A stretch of 64,000 bases of DNA, taken from the NCBI RefSeq assembly GCF_029960815.1, contig NZ_JASBRE010000007.1:62001-126000 (forward strand), given 5' to 3'. The notes under the pieces are model-generated. The model was given only the letters and a program-made list of their open reading frames with translations, was not told the DNA's origin and made no database searches. This DNA is from Pseudomonas sp. AL03 (lineage in GTDB: Bacteria; Pseudomonadota; Gammaproteobacteria; Pseudomonadales; Pseudomonadaceae). Positions 1 through 8,287 of this stretch are shown one piece after another (the stretch's first letter is position 1; the number at the start of each line of letters is the position of its first letter). The position numbers were made by a program, and so were the translations under genes.

Positions 1-291
1 TAAAGCAAGTTCGATGTCGATACGTTGCAGGCCGCGCTGGCTCAACTCTTCACGAATACGCAAAGGGCCATAACCGGAACGGGCACGGTAGGAAACAAAG
101 CTTTCGAGATAGCGGGACTCGGACAGCAGGCCTTCTTCCGTCAAACGGTCGAGTGCCGTGTCGATCATTTCAGGAAGGGCGCCGCGTTGGCGCAGTTTAC
201 GCGTCAACTCGACTCGACCGTGCTCGCGTCGCGCGAGCAGGTCCATTGCGGTTCGCCGCACCGCGACGAGTGTATCGAGTACGGCGGTCAT
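1..291 (-). CDS. recX: RecX family regulatory protein, 3'-truncated by window edge
   Basis: RecX binds RecA filaments and limits RecA activity. Reading the minus strand from the ATG at 291 gives an open frame to the left edge that begins [13 protein letters not shown] and contains the RecX-type three-helix stretch [19 protein letters not shown]. The start lies about 8 bases after the recA stop, the usual recA-recX arrangement, so the two are probably co-transcribed under the LexA box upstream of recA. About 97 codons are visible and the C-terminus lies outside the window. Identification is confident from residues and synteny. Confidence 0.9.
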   Translation of the reverse strand, partial: MTAVLDTLVAVRRTAMDLLARREHGRVELTRKLRQRGALPEMIDTALDRLTEEGLLSESRYLESFVSYRARSGYGPLRIREELSQRGLQRIDIELAL

Positions 292-299
292 CGGTTCAA

Positions 300-1352
300 T
301 CAGATATCAGCGTCAGCCAGGTCATCAGCCGTCTCTTTGACCGGCGATGCTTTAACGTCCGGCGCTGGAGTCAGCAGTTTGTCGCGCAGCTGCTTCTCAA
401 GTTTCGTGGCGATTTCCGGGTTGTCCGCCAGGAACTTGGCCGAGTTGGCTTTGCCCTGACCGATCTTGGTGCCTTCGTAGGCATACCAGGCACCGGACTT
501 CTCGACGAAACCGTGCAGAACACCCAGGTCGATCATCTCGCCGTTAAGGTAGATGCCCTTGCCGTAAAGAATCTGGAACTCGGCCTGACGGAACGGCGAA
601 GCGACCTTGTTCTTCACAACCTTGACGCGGGTTTCGCTACCGACAACCTCATCACCTTCTTTCACCGCGCCAGTACGGCGGATGTCCAGACGAACCGAAG
701 CGTAGAACTTCAGCGCGTTACCACCGGTAGTGGTTTCCGGGCTGCCGAACATCACGCCGATTTTCATGCGGATCTGGTTGATGAAGATCACCAGGCAGTT
801 GGCGTTCTTGATGTTACCGGTGATTTTACGCAGCGCCTGGGACATCAGACGGGCTTGCAGGCCCACGTGCATGTCACCCATTTCGCCTTCGATTTCAGCT
901 TTTGGTACCAGAGCTGCTACGGAGTCAACGATGATCACGTCAACCGCGTTGGAACGCACCAGCATGTCGGTGATTTCCAGGGCCTGCTCGCCGGTGTCCG
1001 GTTGCGAAACCAGCAGGTCGTCGACGTTGACGCCCAGTTTGCCGGCGTATTCAGGGTCGAGGGCGTGCTCGGCATCGACGAATGCGCAGGTCGCGCCGGC
1101 TTTTTGAGCCTGGGCGATCACCGACAGTGTCAGCGTGGTTTTACCGGAGGATTCAGGACCGTAGATTTCAACGATACGGCCTTTTGGCAGACCGCCAATG
1201 CCGAGCGCAATGTCCAGACCCAGAGAGCCAGTGGAGATAGCCGGGATCGCCTGACGGTCCTGATCGCCCATACGCATTACGGCACCCTTGCCGAATTGAC
1301 GTTCGATCTGACCCAGGGCTGCAGCCAAGGCTTTCTTCTTGTTGTCGTCCAT
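300..1352 (-). CDS. recA: Recombinase RecA
   Basis: RecA catalyses strand exchange in homologous recombination and, on single-stranded DNA, triggers self-cleavage of LexA and CI-type repressors. The 350-residue product has the Walker A motif GPESSGKTT near residue 66 and the typical MAW and L1/L2 regions. I chose the ATG at 1352 (MDDNKKKAL) because GAGGA sits 6 bases upstream; a longer GTG-initiated reading has no such site. A LexA box lies upstream. This is relevant to the neighbouring tailocin, whose repressor carries a RecA-stimulated cleavage signature. Confidence 0.98.
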   Translation of the reverse strand: MDDNKKKALAAALGQIERQFGKGAVMRMGDQDRQAIPAISTGSLGLDIALGIGGLPKGRIVEIYGPESSGKTTLTLSVIAQAQKAGATCAFVDAEHALDPEYAGKLGVNVDDLLVSQPDTGEQALEITDMLVRSNAVDVIIVDSVAALVPKAEIEGEMGDMHVGLQARLMSQALRKITGNIKNANCLVIFINQIRMKIGVMFGSPETTTGGNALKFYASVRLDIRRTGAVKEGDEVVGSETRVKVVKNKVASPFRQAEFQILYGKGIYLNGEMIDLGVLHGFVEKSGAWYAYEGTKIGQGKANSAKFLADNPEIATKLEKQLRDKLLTPAPDVKASPVKETADDLADADI

Positions 1353-1392
1353 TAAAGTCCTCACGTAATCAATAAGGCCTGACGGCCAAAAC

Positions 1393-1408
1393 CTGTATAA
1401 GTAGCCAG
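1393..1408 (-). promoter_or_regulatory. LexA-binding SOS box of recA
   Basis: The 16-bp sequence CTGTATAAGTAGCCAG fits the gammaproteobacterial LexA consensus CTG-N10-CAG. It lies about 40 bases upstream of the recA start codon, where a repressor would block the promoter. SOS control of recA is standard; the exact start of transcription was not determined. Confidence 0.85.
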
Positions 1409-1435
1409 TATTATTCCACAGCGTTTCAGGATCGC

Positions 1436-1936
1436 CTACCCCTGATTTGAGATTTCTTCAGCGGTATGGCGCAGCAGCCCCTCTAGCGCGGCCTTCACCG
1501 TTTGTCGGCGGACCTCGTCACGGTTACCGGGAAAGTGCTGCACCTCGCTGAACACCTGCTCACCAACGCCCCAGGCCAGCCACACGGTGCCCACCGGCTT
1601 GCTCGGCGAACCGCCATCCGGCCCCGCCACACCGCTGACCGCCACGGCAAAACGCGCCTGGCATTTTTTCTGCGCGCCTCGGACCATGGCCTCGACCACC
1701 TCGCGACTGACCGCCCCCACCGTCGCAAACAACTCGACCGGGACATTCAATTGCTCGGTTTTCTGGGGGTTGGAGTAAGTGACATAACCGGCCTCAAACC
1801 ATGCCGAACTCCCCGGAATCCGGGTGATCGCCTCGCTGATCCCGCCGCCGGTACAGGACTCGGCGGCGGTGACATGGGCATTGAGAACCTGCAAACGCCT
1901 GCCAAGTTCAGCGGCCAGTTGGGTGATTTCTTTCAC
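1436..1936 (-). CDS. cinA: CinA C-terminal family nicotinamide-nucleotide amidase (PncC)
   Basis: This family deamidates nicotinamide mononucleotide in NAD recycling. The protein (about 166 residues) is the stand-alone CinA C-terminal domain. It has the AESCTGGG signature near residue 28, the catalytic-type serine region TYSN, and the [10 protein letters not shown] motif. I prefer the GTG at 1936 (MKEITQL) because AGGAG lies 6 bases before it; the ATG at 1942 would overlap that ribosome site. It forms the left border of the tailocin; cinA/recA on one side and mutS on the other is a known tailocin site in fluorescens-group pseudomonads. Confidence 0.9.
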   Translation of the reverse strand: MKEITQLAAELGRRLQVLNAHVTAAESCTGGGISEAITRIPGSSAWFEAGYVTYSNPQKTEQLNVPVELFATVGAVSREVVEAMVRGAQKKCQARFAVAVSGVAGPDGGSPSKPVGTVWLAWGVGEQVFSEVQHFPGNRDEVRRQTVKAALEGLLRHTAEEISNQG

Positions 1937-2016
1937 GGTCATCTCCTGAGCAAGCGGAATGAGAACTACCGTACACGAGCGGATAACGCTTGCAAGGCGC
2001 AGGATCGATCAAAATG

Positions 2017-2535
2017 TTAGCGAGCGAGGGCTCTGATATAAGCCTGACAGGCCTGCAGGGCAATCAGAGCGCTGTCACCGGCGTCGGTGATGGTGATAAT
2101 TCGTTGAGCATGCGTCGGATCAAGTCGGGCACGCGCGGCTCCATGATCCACGCCGCCGGTGCTGGAGGCGGTTGGCACTCCACAGGCCGAGGCGGCGTCA
2201 TTGGCATCGAGGAGGACTGACAGGCGCAGATCAGCAGTGGCAAGACGATCGCGCAGGCGACCTTGATCACGTTGGGCATCGCTAAGCGCTCGGTAATGGT
2301 TTTGTTCGCTGGTCGAAAGACGCTGCTCCAGTGCTAGACGCTTGCCCTGCTCGGTCTGTTGCTGCGTCGCGGCTGCCTGGGTCAGCAGATTCAGCGCCTC
2401 GGCATGCAACCTGGCCTGTTCCGCCAGTTGCCGGCCATACCGCCAATCCTGAAACTGCCAGGCCAGCGCCGCCGAGCCACCGGCCAACACAGCCAGAAAC
2501 ACAACAACGCCAATGACGCGGTAAGACATCGGCAT
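2017..2535 (-). CDS. Inner-membrane spanin (Rz-like lysis protein)
   Basis: Rz-type spanins join the inner membrane to the outer-membrane Rz1 lipoprotein and fuse the membranes in the last step of lysis. The product has one N-terminal membrane segment (YRVIGVVVFLAVLAGGSAAL) followed by a long periplasmic coiled coil rich in Gln, Ala and Glu (about residues 30-115). The ATG at 2535 overlaps the endolysin stop as TGATG; an ATG at 2529 and one at 2553 are alternatives. A second reading frame for Rz1 is nested inside. Function is inferred from topology and position. Confidence 0.75.
   Translation of the reverse strand: MPMSYRVIGVVVFLAVLAGGSAALAWQFQDWRYGRQLAEQARLHAEALNLLTQAAATQQQTEQGKRLALEQRLSTSEQNHYRALSDAQRDQGRLRDRLATADLRLSVLLDANDAASACGVPTASSTGGVDHGAARARLDPTHAQRIITITDAGDSALIALQACQAYIRALAR
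2064..2279 (-). CDS. Rz1-like outer-membrane spanin lipoprotein, nested in Rz gene
   Basis: This 71-residue product lies wholly within the Rz-like gene in a different frame, the classic Rz/Rz1 layout. It has a short signal peptide ending in a lipobox-like LLICAC, so Cys20 would be lipid-modified. The proline-rich mature part (MTPPRPVECQPPPAPAA) is typical of Rz1 proteins. Together with the inner-membrane spanin it would complete outer-membrane disruption when the tailocin is released. Confidence 0.72.
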   Translation of the reverse strand: MPNVIKVACAIVLPLLICACQSSSMPMTPPRPVECQPPPAPAAWIMEPRVPDLIRRMLNELSPSPTPVTAL

Positions 2536-3098
2536 CAAACCGAAGGCGGGCATAACACCGCCCTCGCCCGTGCCCAGAGTTGCAAACGGTCTTGCAGCCC
2601 GTTCAGGCCGCCGTTGATGCGGCGGGTGATGCTGTTGAACTGGTCGCGGTCGGCCAGTTCGTTGAAGCCATTTTGCTCCCAGAACCACGCGGCCGACTCG
2701 GCGGCCCACTGCGGTTGCTCCAGTAGTTCTGGCAAAAACAGTAAACGATCATCACCGAAGAGTCCGAGACTGCACTGAAGGTAATTGTCGCGACCAGTGA
2801 TCTGAATCAGGCCTCGGCCACGGTACTTTTGACCGTCGCCGTCCGGCTCCGGAGTGTTACCCAACCGGGCAGCGAGGGAACCGGTATCGTATTTGCCGAG
2901 GTATCGATTACTCCCCAACTCACGCACGTACTGCAACTGCCCTGACTCGTGACCCACTTGTGCGAGGAAGGCGGCGACGCGTTTCGGGGTGTTGATGTTG
3001 CGGTGGGCCATGGCGGTGTTGAGGGCGGAAATGAAAACACCCGCTTGAGGGCGGGCGTTGGGGAAAATTTGTTGCAACTGCGCTGAAGTGAGAGACAT
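2535..3098 (-). CDS. Glycoside hydrolase family 19 endolysin
   Basis: The 187-residue protein matches the chitinase-like GH19 fold used by phage and pyocin endolysins to cut peptidoglycan glycan strands. Visible motifs are VGHESGQ, with the putative catalytic Glu near residue 50, and RGRGLIQITGRDNY around residues 93-106. It starts 3 bases after the upstream chaperone stop. There is no signal peptide, so passage through the holin is expected. It acts in producer-cell lysis rather than target killing. Confidence 0.88.
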   Translation of the reverse strand: MSLTSAQLQQIFPNARPQAGVFISALNTAMAHRNINTPKRVAAFLAQVGHESGQLQYVRELGSNRYLGKYDTGSLAARLGNTPEPDGDGQKYRGRGLIQITGRDNYLQCSLGLFGDDRLLFLPELLEQPQWAAESAAWFWEQNGFNELADRDQFNSITRRINGGLNGLQDRLQLWARARAVLCPPSV

Positions 3099-3101
3099 GG
3101 G

Positions 3102-3506
3102 TCATGTTCCATTTGCCGTTGTTTTAAACCAGACCGGCGCCAGGGGTTTGCTGAAGTCTTTTGGAAAGTTGGCTAGCGAGGGCCAGTCGCGCAGATCCTG
3201 CCGGTAATCCAGCAGTTCATGATATTGATCGCTGCTCAAAGCCAACGGAGTGCCGGCAGCTTGCTCATCGCGATCACGGTCGACCAGCCATTGGCTGGCG
3301 GCCAGTTCCTGGTTCCGCCAGGCTCGGGCAACTGTGGCTGGTTCAGGTTCTGCCTCCGGATCGTCTTCCAGCACGGCGAGCAACGGCACGCCACCACTCG
3401 CCAGCCATTGCTGGTATTCATCCCAGAAACGGTGATGCCGAGGCACGGTTGCTCCGTCAGGCAGACGAATGACAGTGGCCGGGTCTTTAGTGAGTTGATA
3501 GTGCAT
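3102..3506 (-). CDS. Tail fibre assembly chaperone 1
   Basis: Tail fibre assembly proteins help fold and trimerise the adjacent fibre. The 134-residue product begins MHYQLTKDP. The start at 3506 is fixed by a strong AAGGAGG 8 bases upstream, within the end of the fibre gene. The C-terminal half (ARAWRNQELAASQWLVDRDRDE and a following LLDYRQDLRDWP) is the common core shared with the chaperone at 6517-6942. It is paired with the fibre at 3520-4731. Confidence 0.82.
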   Translation of the reverse strand: MHYQLTKDPATVIRLPDGATVPRHHRFWDEYQQWLASGGVPLLAVLEDDPEAEPEPATVARAWRNQELAASQWLVDRDRDEQAAGTPLALSSDQYHELLDYRQDLRDWPSLANFPKDFSKPLAPVWFKTTANGT

Positions 3507-3519
3507 AGGGAAAACCTCC

Positions 3520-4731
3520 TTAAAGTTCGGCATCGGCGGTGGCGTGGATGTAATAAGTCTGAGTAACCAGCCCGATATCGGAGTTATCTACCCAGATGCC
3601 GCGAGTCGACACCCCAAGAGGTCGAGCATTAGCCGATGAAACTTCATCGCTCCCCGAACGCCATTGCCCAGCGACCCCCTTCGAAGTAGTGGTAAACAAA
3701 CTGAGACTTGGAATAGCTCTCTTCTCAACCTTGAAGGTCCACTGAGCCAAGGGCTGTGAGGCAAAGCTCGTTTGCCCCTGTTTCACTGTGGATAACAGCG
3801 CACCGTAGGGACCTGTCATGCTTCCAGGCGGCAGATCCTGGCTATAGGTTTTTTCGTAATAACGCTGACACATCATCAACTCATCGCCAGGGCTACGGAG
3901 CTCGAACGGCGTCGACACCCGCCCCTCTTCCAACTGGATCTGCGCCAGGTCTATAACCTGCAAAACATTCAACGGCAGGTCAAAGGAGAGCCGCAGAAAG
4001 TCATTGCCACTACTTCCCAACGTTTTGCCCGCCAGGGACGGTACTTGAATCGTCGAGCTGTATCGGGTCCAGGAGGTTTTGAGTTGAAAGCTGCCAACCG
4101 GCGTCACGGTATCCACACTACCGCCCGCTCCGCAATACTGCGCGACAGTCACATTGAGTTGACGCGCCGTGTCGGCCTTGGCCCAGAACGTCAGCGTCGC
4201 GGTTTTCCCCGCCAAGGTCCTGACCGACTCGATAGCCTGGGAAATTTTATGCACGCTGGCGCCAACTCCCGCAGTGATTTGCTGCCAACGCATAAAGTAA
4301 CGGGGCTCATTGGGCACCTCACCCTGACCCAGCGCAAAGCTCTGCCGGGAAATATTCACCCCGGCGTTTCCGTTCCAGTCGCAACGAAAACGGTCAGCGA
4401 TATAAGCACCGGTGTAAGGCCCCAAGTTGACTGTACCGCGCTGCCAGATATCGAAGTTGCCATTAATCAGCAGGTTTTTGCGATAAACCTGCACCGGAAA
4501 ACTCTGTTGGGGGTCGAGTTTCGCCAACTCTTTAATGGCCAGGCTCAACTGATCATTTTGATTCTCGGAAGGCATCAGTCCCGCGGCGGTGATGGCGTTG
4601 AGAATTTCCTGGGTGACGCTGTTACCCCAACTGGCTGGAATCAGGGAGCCGGGAGTTCCGGCTATCGGGTTTTCATCGGCAAATCTACCGTTGACCAGTC
4701 CTGCACTGGGGACGCTTTTTGGATAGTCCAT
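3520..4731 (-). CDS. Tail fibre protein 1, carbohydrate-binding C-terminus
   Basis: Tail fibres determine which cells the tailocin binds. This 403-residue protein opens with MDYPKSVPSAGLVNGRFADE, a roughly 50-residue module also found at the starts of the fibres at 5342-6436 and 6994-7674. After this comes a domain opening with NLLINGNFDIWQRG and rich in Trp, Tyr and beta-type sequence. It resembles the carbohydrate-binding regions of phage fibres. The C-terminus is unlike those of the other two fibres. The ligand is unknown but is probably lipopolysaccharide. Confidence 0.82.
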   Translation of the reverse strand: MDYPKSVPSAGLVNGRFADENPIAGTPGSLIPASWGNSVTQEILNAITAAGLMPSENQNDQLSLAIKELAKLDPQQSFPVQVYRKNLLINGNFDIWQRGTVNLGPYTGAYIADRFRCDWNGNAGVNISRQSFALGQGEVPNEPRYFMRWQQITAGVGASVHKISQAIESVRTLAGKTATLTFWAKADTARQLNVTVAQYCGAGGSVDTVTPVGSFQLKTSWTRYSSTIQVPSLAGKTLGSSGNDFLRLSFDLPLNVLQVIDLAQIQLEEGRVSTPFELRSPGDELMMCQRYYEKTYSQDLPPGSMTGPYGALLSTVKQGQTSFASQPLAQWTFKVEKRAIPSLSLFTTTSKGVAGQWRSGSDEVSSANARPLGVSTRGIWVDNSDIGLVTQTYYIHATADAEL

Positions 4732-4773
4732 TTGATCTACTCAAGTTGTAGGGCATAAACACAGGCAGTGCAG

Positions 4774-5334
4774 TTACTCGGTCGAGCCTGGAACCTGAGG
4801 CCAGTCGATCTCTGCAGGAAAGGTTGCTTGCCGTTCAAGGCGATTCAACTCAACGCTGTAGAGTTTCCATTCCATCAATGCCAGTTGCTCATCGTGAGTG
4901 CCGTCGCCGATATCTTCGGCATATTGAAGCGGGGCTATACGCAGGACTGCGTCACGAAGTAGCGCGTCTCGCTTGGTGAACACCTGATTCCTGACATCCG
5001 CCAATCGCGCCTGGTCATCCGACTCCCAGGTGTTATCACGCCAGACATAAAACTCACCCGGCCATGGAATCGTGGTAAAGGCGTCAGGCAGCTCCCCAAG
5101 TTCACTCCAGATCTGCTGAGCCCCGCCCTCTTTGCGATACACCAGACCGCGCCGGTCGATCACTTCGCGCGGGACATTATTGACCAGTGCCCATGTACGG
5201 CCCTGTTCCGGAGGCGGCAATTCAAATGAAAGTTCAACGGCATTACTGGGCAGTTGAATACCGATTCCCGGCGTCACGAAGAACTCCACGGGCCCCGACA
5301 AGGCGCCCGAGTTATCAATCAGATAATTAAACAT
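4774..5334 (-). CDS. Tail fibre assembly chaperone 2
   Basis: The 186-residue protein starts at MFNYLIDNSG, 7 bases after the stop of the fibre at 5342-6436; a longer upstream frame overlaps that fibre and is not credible. The C-terminal part (VRNQVFTKRDALLRDAVLRI then ALMEWKLYSVELNRL) is the typical fibre-assembly chaperone helix pair. The N-terminal part is longer than in the other two chaperones, suggesting it is matched to its own fibre. Function is inferred from family and position. Confidence 0.78.
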   Translation of the reverse strand: MFNYLIDNSGALSGPVEFFVTPGIGIQLPSNAVELSFELPPPEQGRTWALVNNVPREVIDRRGLVYRKEGGAQQIWSELGELPDAFTTIPWPGEFYVWRDNTWESDDQARLADVRNQVFTKRDALLRDAVLRIAPLQYAEDIGDGTHDEQLALMEWKLYSVELNRLERQATFPAEIDWPQVPGSTE

Positions 5335-5341
5335 GGACACC

Positions 5342-6436
5342 TCAGATAAGTTTGATGCGGCCGGGATAGGCGATGTTGCGAGGACGGGATTTGAAGAGAT
5401 AGAGCAAGGTGCCGGCAGGATCCATCTGGTAACTGGTTCCGGCCGGATAGATGGGGCCGCCATTGCTGAGCGAGCCGATATATTGTGGCTCCTCACGGGT
5501 GTCGGCACCGACGGCAGCCAGACTGTCACTCCATCGTGACCCTACTGCACCGCCGCCATTCGCCCCCATGGCATAGGAATGAGAAGTTCCGGGCTGGAAG
5601 GCACCCACTACACGCCCGGCATCCACGCCACGGCCTTCGTCCAGAACCCTTAAAAACTCCCCGCGATTTTCAGGTCCACGGAACGTCAGCGCACCGTCAC
5701 CGCTAGTCCACTTACCTTCGTTCCCGACCCGCGCGGCCTCGGTCCCGAGCATTCCCGATTGCTGGGCGTGATCCCACAACCACGGCCACTGCGCACGGTT
5801 CATGACCGAGCCGTTGAGTGCCCCATAGCCACCGGGACTGAGCAGCGTGGTCGTTTCGAAAAACGGTCGACCCAAGGGGGTATTGTCAAACCGCCCCACC
5901 GGCCACCAACTGCCAGCGCCATCACTGCGCAGATGCCACCAGTCACCACCGCCCATCAGTACGAGAAACGTATAACCGGCTGCCGAAAGATGGGTATGAA
6001 ATTTGAGTCGGTCAGTGCCGGCAGCCCGGATAACGAGGCGGTTACCGCTATTGTCTACGCGTCGAAGAATGACGTCGCGAACGCCCATGGCAACGTTGGC
6101 TGGCGGAAGAGTGATGGTGGCGGCGCCGGGGCTTGCATCAATCAACACCAGACCGAGTTCTTCCGGCGCCAGCAGCTTTGATGCCGCTAGCCGGGTGACC
6201 ACCGAACGCATCGGGCTCGTCACGCCAATGATCGCCTGGATGGCCTTGAGCAACTGGCCGTTGTCCGCCTCCAACGGCGCCATTCCGGCGCCGGCCACCA
6301 CACTCAAAATCTCTTGCGTAACAGCATTGCCCCAAACCGCTGGTATCAACGATCCGGGCGAACCGGCCACCGGGTTTTCGTCAACAAACCGTCCATTGAC
6401 CAGCCCGACACTGGGGACGCTTTTTGGATAATCCAT
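5342..6436 (-). CDS. Tail fibre protein 2, tail-collar type
   Basis: The 364-residue fibre starts MDYPKSVPSVGLVNGRFVDE, nearly the same N-terminal module as its two paralogues, which probably docks to the same baseplate site. The C-terminal half has a phage tail-collar pattern (LTFRGPENRGEFLRVLDEGR, then VVGAFQPGTSHSYAMG) seen in receptor-binding fibres. An AAGGAATG ribosome site precedes the ATG. It differs from fibres 1 and 3 beyond about residue 60, so it could give the particle another target range. Confidence 0.82.
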   Translation of the reverse strand: MDYPKSVPSVGLVNGRFVDENPVAGSPGSLIPAVWGNAVTQEILSVVAGAGMAPLEADNGQLLKAIQAIIGVTSPMRSVVTRLAASKLLAPEELGLVLIDASPGAATITLPPANVAMGVRDVILRRVDNSGNRLVIRAAGTDRLKFHTHLSAAGYTFLVLMGGGDWWHLRSDGAGSWWPVGRFDNTPLGRPFFETTTLLSPGGYGALNGSVMNRAQWPWLWDHAQQSGMLGTEAARVGNEGKWTSGDGALTFRGPENRGEFLRVLDEGRGVDAGRVVGAFQPGTSHSYAMGANGGGAVGSRWSDSLAAVGADTREEPQYIGSLSNGGPIYPAGTSYQMDPAGTLLYLFKSRPRNIAYPGRIKLI

Positions 6437-6516
6437 ATTTCATTCCTTGTCTGGAATATTCATTGGAGATACCGATAGCGCGCTTGAATCAAAGCGTTCA
6501 TACCAGCGGTATCCGT

Positions 6517-6942
6517 TCACTCGACAGTCATCCAGACTGGCTTTTTTGGACGCGAGCGTTTGGAGGGAAACTTCTTCGCCTGAGGCCACTTGCGCAGTGC
6601 CTGCAGATAAACCAGCAGCGCCTGATAGTCAGTGTCGGAAAGCGTGGTGGCCTTCATCAGTTCCAACTCGTCCCGATGTCGGTCGCGAAGCCAGACCACG
6701 CGCGCAAATTCGTTGTCGCGCCATGCCTTGGCTTCCTGCAAAAGTTGTTCTTCCGAGAGCGGCGCAAGTTCAACCAACACCGGCAGGCCCTGATCGTCAT
6801 GAGATCTATCTGTTCCCGCCTTCGGATTGGCAATCACCGCGCTATAGCATTCGTCGTCAATTTCAACGGCATCTTCGGGAAGCCTGGTGTGATAACCCGC
6901 CAGGTAGGTGTTACCGGTACTGCGGCTATAAAAACGCTTCAT
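6517..6942 (-). CDS. Tail fibre assembly chaperone 3
   Basis: The 141-residue product starts at MKRFYSRSTGNTY (ATG at 6942, with GGGGA upstream) and carries the shared chaperone core (AKAWRDNEFARVVWLRDRHR, then QALLVYLQALRKWP). It follows fibre 3. The start codon lies one base after a stop codon in another frame, and that stop would have ended a full-length fibre 3, which supports the view that fibre 3 has suffered a frameshift. Confidence 0.8.
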   Translation of the reverse strand: MKRFYSRSTGNTYLAGYHTRLPEDAVEIDDECYSAVIANPKAGTDRSHDDQGLPVLVELAPLSEEQLLQEAKAWRDNEFARVVWLRDRHRDELELMKATTLSDTDYQALLVYLQALRKWPQAKKFPSKRSRPKKPVWMTVE

Positions 6943-6993
6943 TTCAGTTCCCCACACTCAGGACAGCGATCCAGCCAGTACCACCGGAATTGC

Positions 6994-7674
6994 TCATGAC
7001 CTGAACCTGACGGCGTCAAAGTAAGTGACCAGGGGTGCTGTAGTGATATCAACAAACGGAGCGTTCCCCGAGTGCGAATAACTGGCCCATGCGCCCCGGC
7101 ACTGGTTTTTAAAGGCCAGTGGCCAAGGTTTGGATACGTAGCCGCCATTGACGCTGATAGAAACCTGTACCCACTGAATCATGAAGCCGCCCAGCCAGGC
7201 CGGAAACGCGATGTAGCCGTTTTCCGCAAAACTGTAGGAGACACCCAGACAGAGTTTTTTCGGTGTCACGATTGTGGTGTCGTCTGCTGCGGCATTGACT
7301 TGGGCTTGAGAAGCGATGCGTGCCCAGCCAAAGATCGACTCTGTCGCTTGCACCACTTTCTTTTCTATCGCCTGAAACACCCGTAGCGGCGTCATCAATC
7401 GACTGCTGCTTGCTCCTGACTCAGCTTCTTCCTTGCTCGCGAAAGAGTCGGCCTTGTTCTTCTCGACAATCACCGAGATCGCCGCTCTGAGCTGAGTGCT
7501 ATCCGCTTCAGCAGGCACAAGACCGGCGGCGGTTATGACATTGACGATTTCATCCGTGACGCTGTTGCCCCACCTCGCCGGAATCAACGACCCCGGCGTC
7601 CCCATCAACGGGTTCTCATCCACAAACTTCCCATTCACCAACCCGGCGCTGGGCACACTTTTCGGATAGTCCAT
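6994..7674 (-). CDS. Tail fibre protein 3, probably shortened by a C-terminal frameshift
   Basis: The 226-residue fibre has the shared start MDYPKSVPSAGLVNGKFVDE. Its C-terminal domain (GFMIQWVQVSISVNGGYVSK, then PWPLAFKNQCRGAWASYSHS) is like the small receptor-binding tip domain of phage gp53-type fibres. The frame ends early at VTYFDAVRFRS, where the tip strand would be expected to continue. An alternative frame reads QVMSNSGGTGWIAVLSVGN and stops one base before the next gene, as tight operon spacing would predict. A one-base loss near 7000-7030 would explain this. It is first of the three fibre genes transcribed. Confidence 0.78.
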   Translation of the reverse strand: MDYPKSVPSAGLVNGKFVDENPLMGTPGSLIPARWGNSVTDEIVNVITAAGLVPAEADSTQLRAAISVIVEKNKADSFASKEEAESGASSSRLMTPLRVFQAIEKKVVQATESIFGWARIASQAQVNAAADDTTIVTPKKLCLGVSYSFAENGYIAFPAWLGGFMIQWVQVSISVNGGYVSKPWPLAFKNQCRGAWASYSHSGNAPFVDITTAPLVTYFDAVRFRS

Positions 7675-7687
7675 CCACCTCTACTCC

Positions 7688-8287
7688 TTAGTCATAATTG
7701 ATGTGCACCTTGGTATGCGCCGGTGCGCTGCGATGGATCTGGCATTCCAGTGCAGAACCCGGGTTCATACCGAAGCGTTCGCCCCAGTAACTGGCGCCGA
7801 AACGTCGGCCCAGCAGCAGGCGGCCACCGGTGTTCAGCGTCCACATGAAATGCGCCTGCCATGTTCCGAAATGCGTCTGGCCAAACCGGGCCCGTCCCAT
7901 TCGCGGGACTTCAAGCTCGGTGATGGTGGCGTTCGGGTACCCCTGACTCTTGGCGATCTCGACGTAGTAGCTGATGGCTTGGCTGCCAACAGCGAGCAGT
8001 CGACGGCGTACGGCGAGGCGGCGGTCGTCGAACAGTGGCGTCGCGCCCAGGCACGGGTCGGGCAGGTTCATCACCCGCTCCCAATCCGGCACCAGTTCGC
8101 TGACGCCGGCGGGGTCCATTTCGTTGAGCAGGTCGGCGGCGCGGGCGTCGAGGCGGGCCAGTTCCTGGGCGACGCCTTCAAGGACTTCTTCAAGTTCCGG
8201 GACCCGCTCGGGGTCCCACGCGGGACCGCTGGGTAGCAGGCTGCGCAGTTGGGCCCGGTATTGTGCGGCGGTTCTGATCACTGCCAT
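7688..8287 (-). CDS. Baseplate wedge protein, Mu gp48/YmfQ-like (DUF2313)
   Basis: The 199-residue product resembles the Mu gp48/YmfQ family, which lies between baseplate J and the fibres and belongs to the baseplate wedge. The N-terminal part AQYRAQLRSLLPSGPAW is typical. I chose the ATG at 8287, which has GGAGG 6 bases upstream; a TTG at 8293 is also open. It overlaps the baseplate J stop by 10 bases. The C-terminus (ALECQIHRSAPAHTKVHINYD region) also fits the family. Confidence 0.82.
   Translation of the reverse strand: MAVIRTAAQYRAQLRSLLPSGPAWDPERVPELEEVLEGVAQELARLDARAADLLNEMDPAGVSELVPDWERVMNLPDPCLGATPLFDDRRLAVRRRLLAVGSQAISYYVEIAKSQGYPNATITELEVPRMGRARFGQTHFGTWQAHFMWTLNTGGRLLLGRRFGASYWGERFGMNPGSALECQIHRSAPAHTKVHINYD

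Noticed and set aside
153-1355. Long plus-strand open frame (400 codons) opposite recA
   Set aside because: Shadow of recA in GC-rich DNA; no ribosome site, no recognisable motif, and complete overlap with a certain gene.
1937-2016. Search for attachment-site repeats or a tRNA at the tailocin borders
   Set aside because: No direct repeat shared by the cinA and mutS borders and no tRNA or integrase was seen; the cluster looks fixed rather than excisable.
6939-7148. 70-codon frame overlapping the end of fibre 3 (ends CPECGELK)
   Set aside because: It has a Cys-x-x-Cys that looks like zinc binding, but it overlaps two genes. The other alternative frame fits a fibre tip and the next gene's start better.
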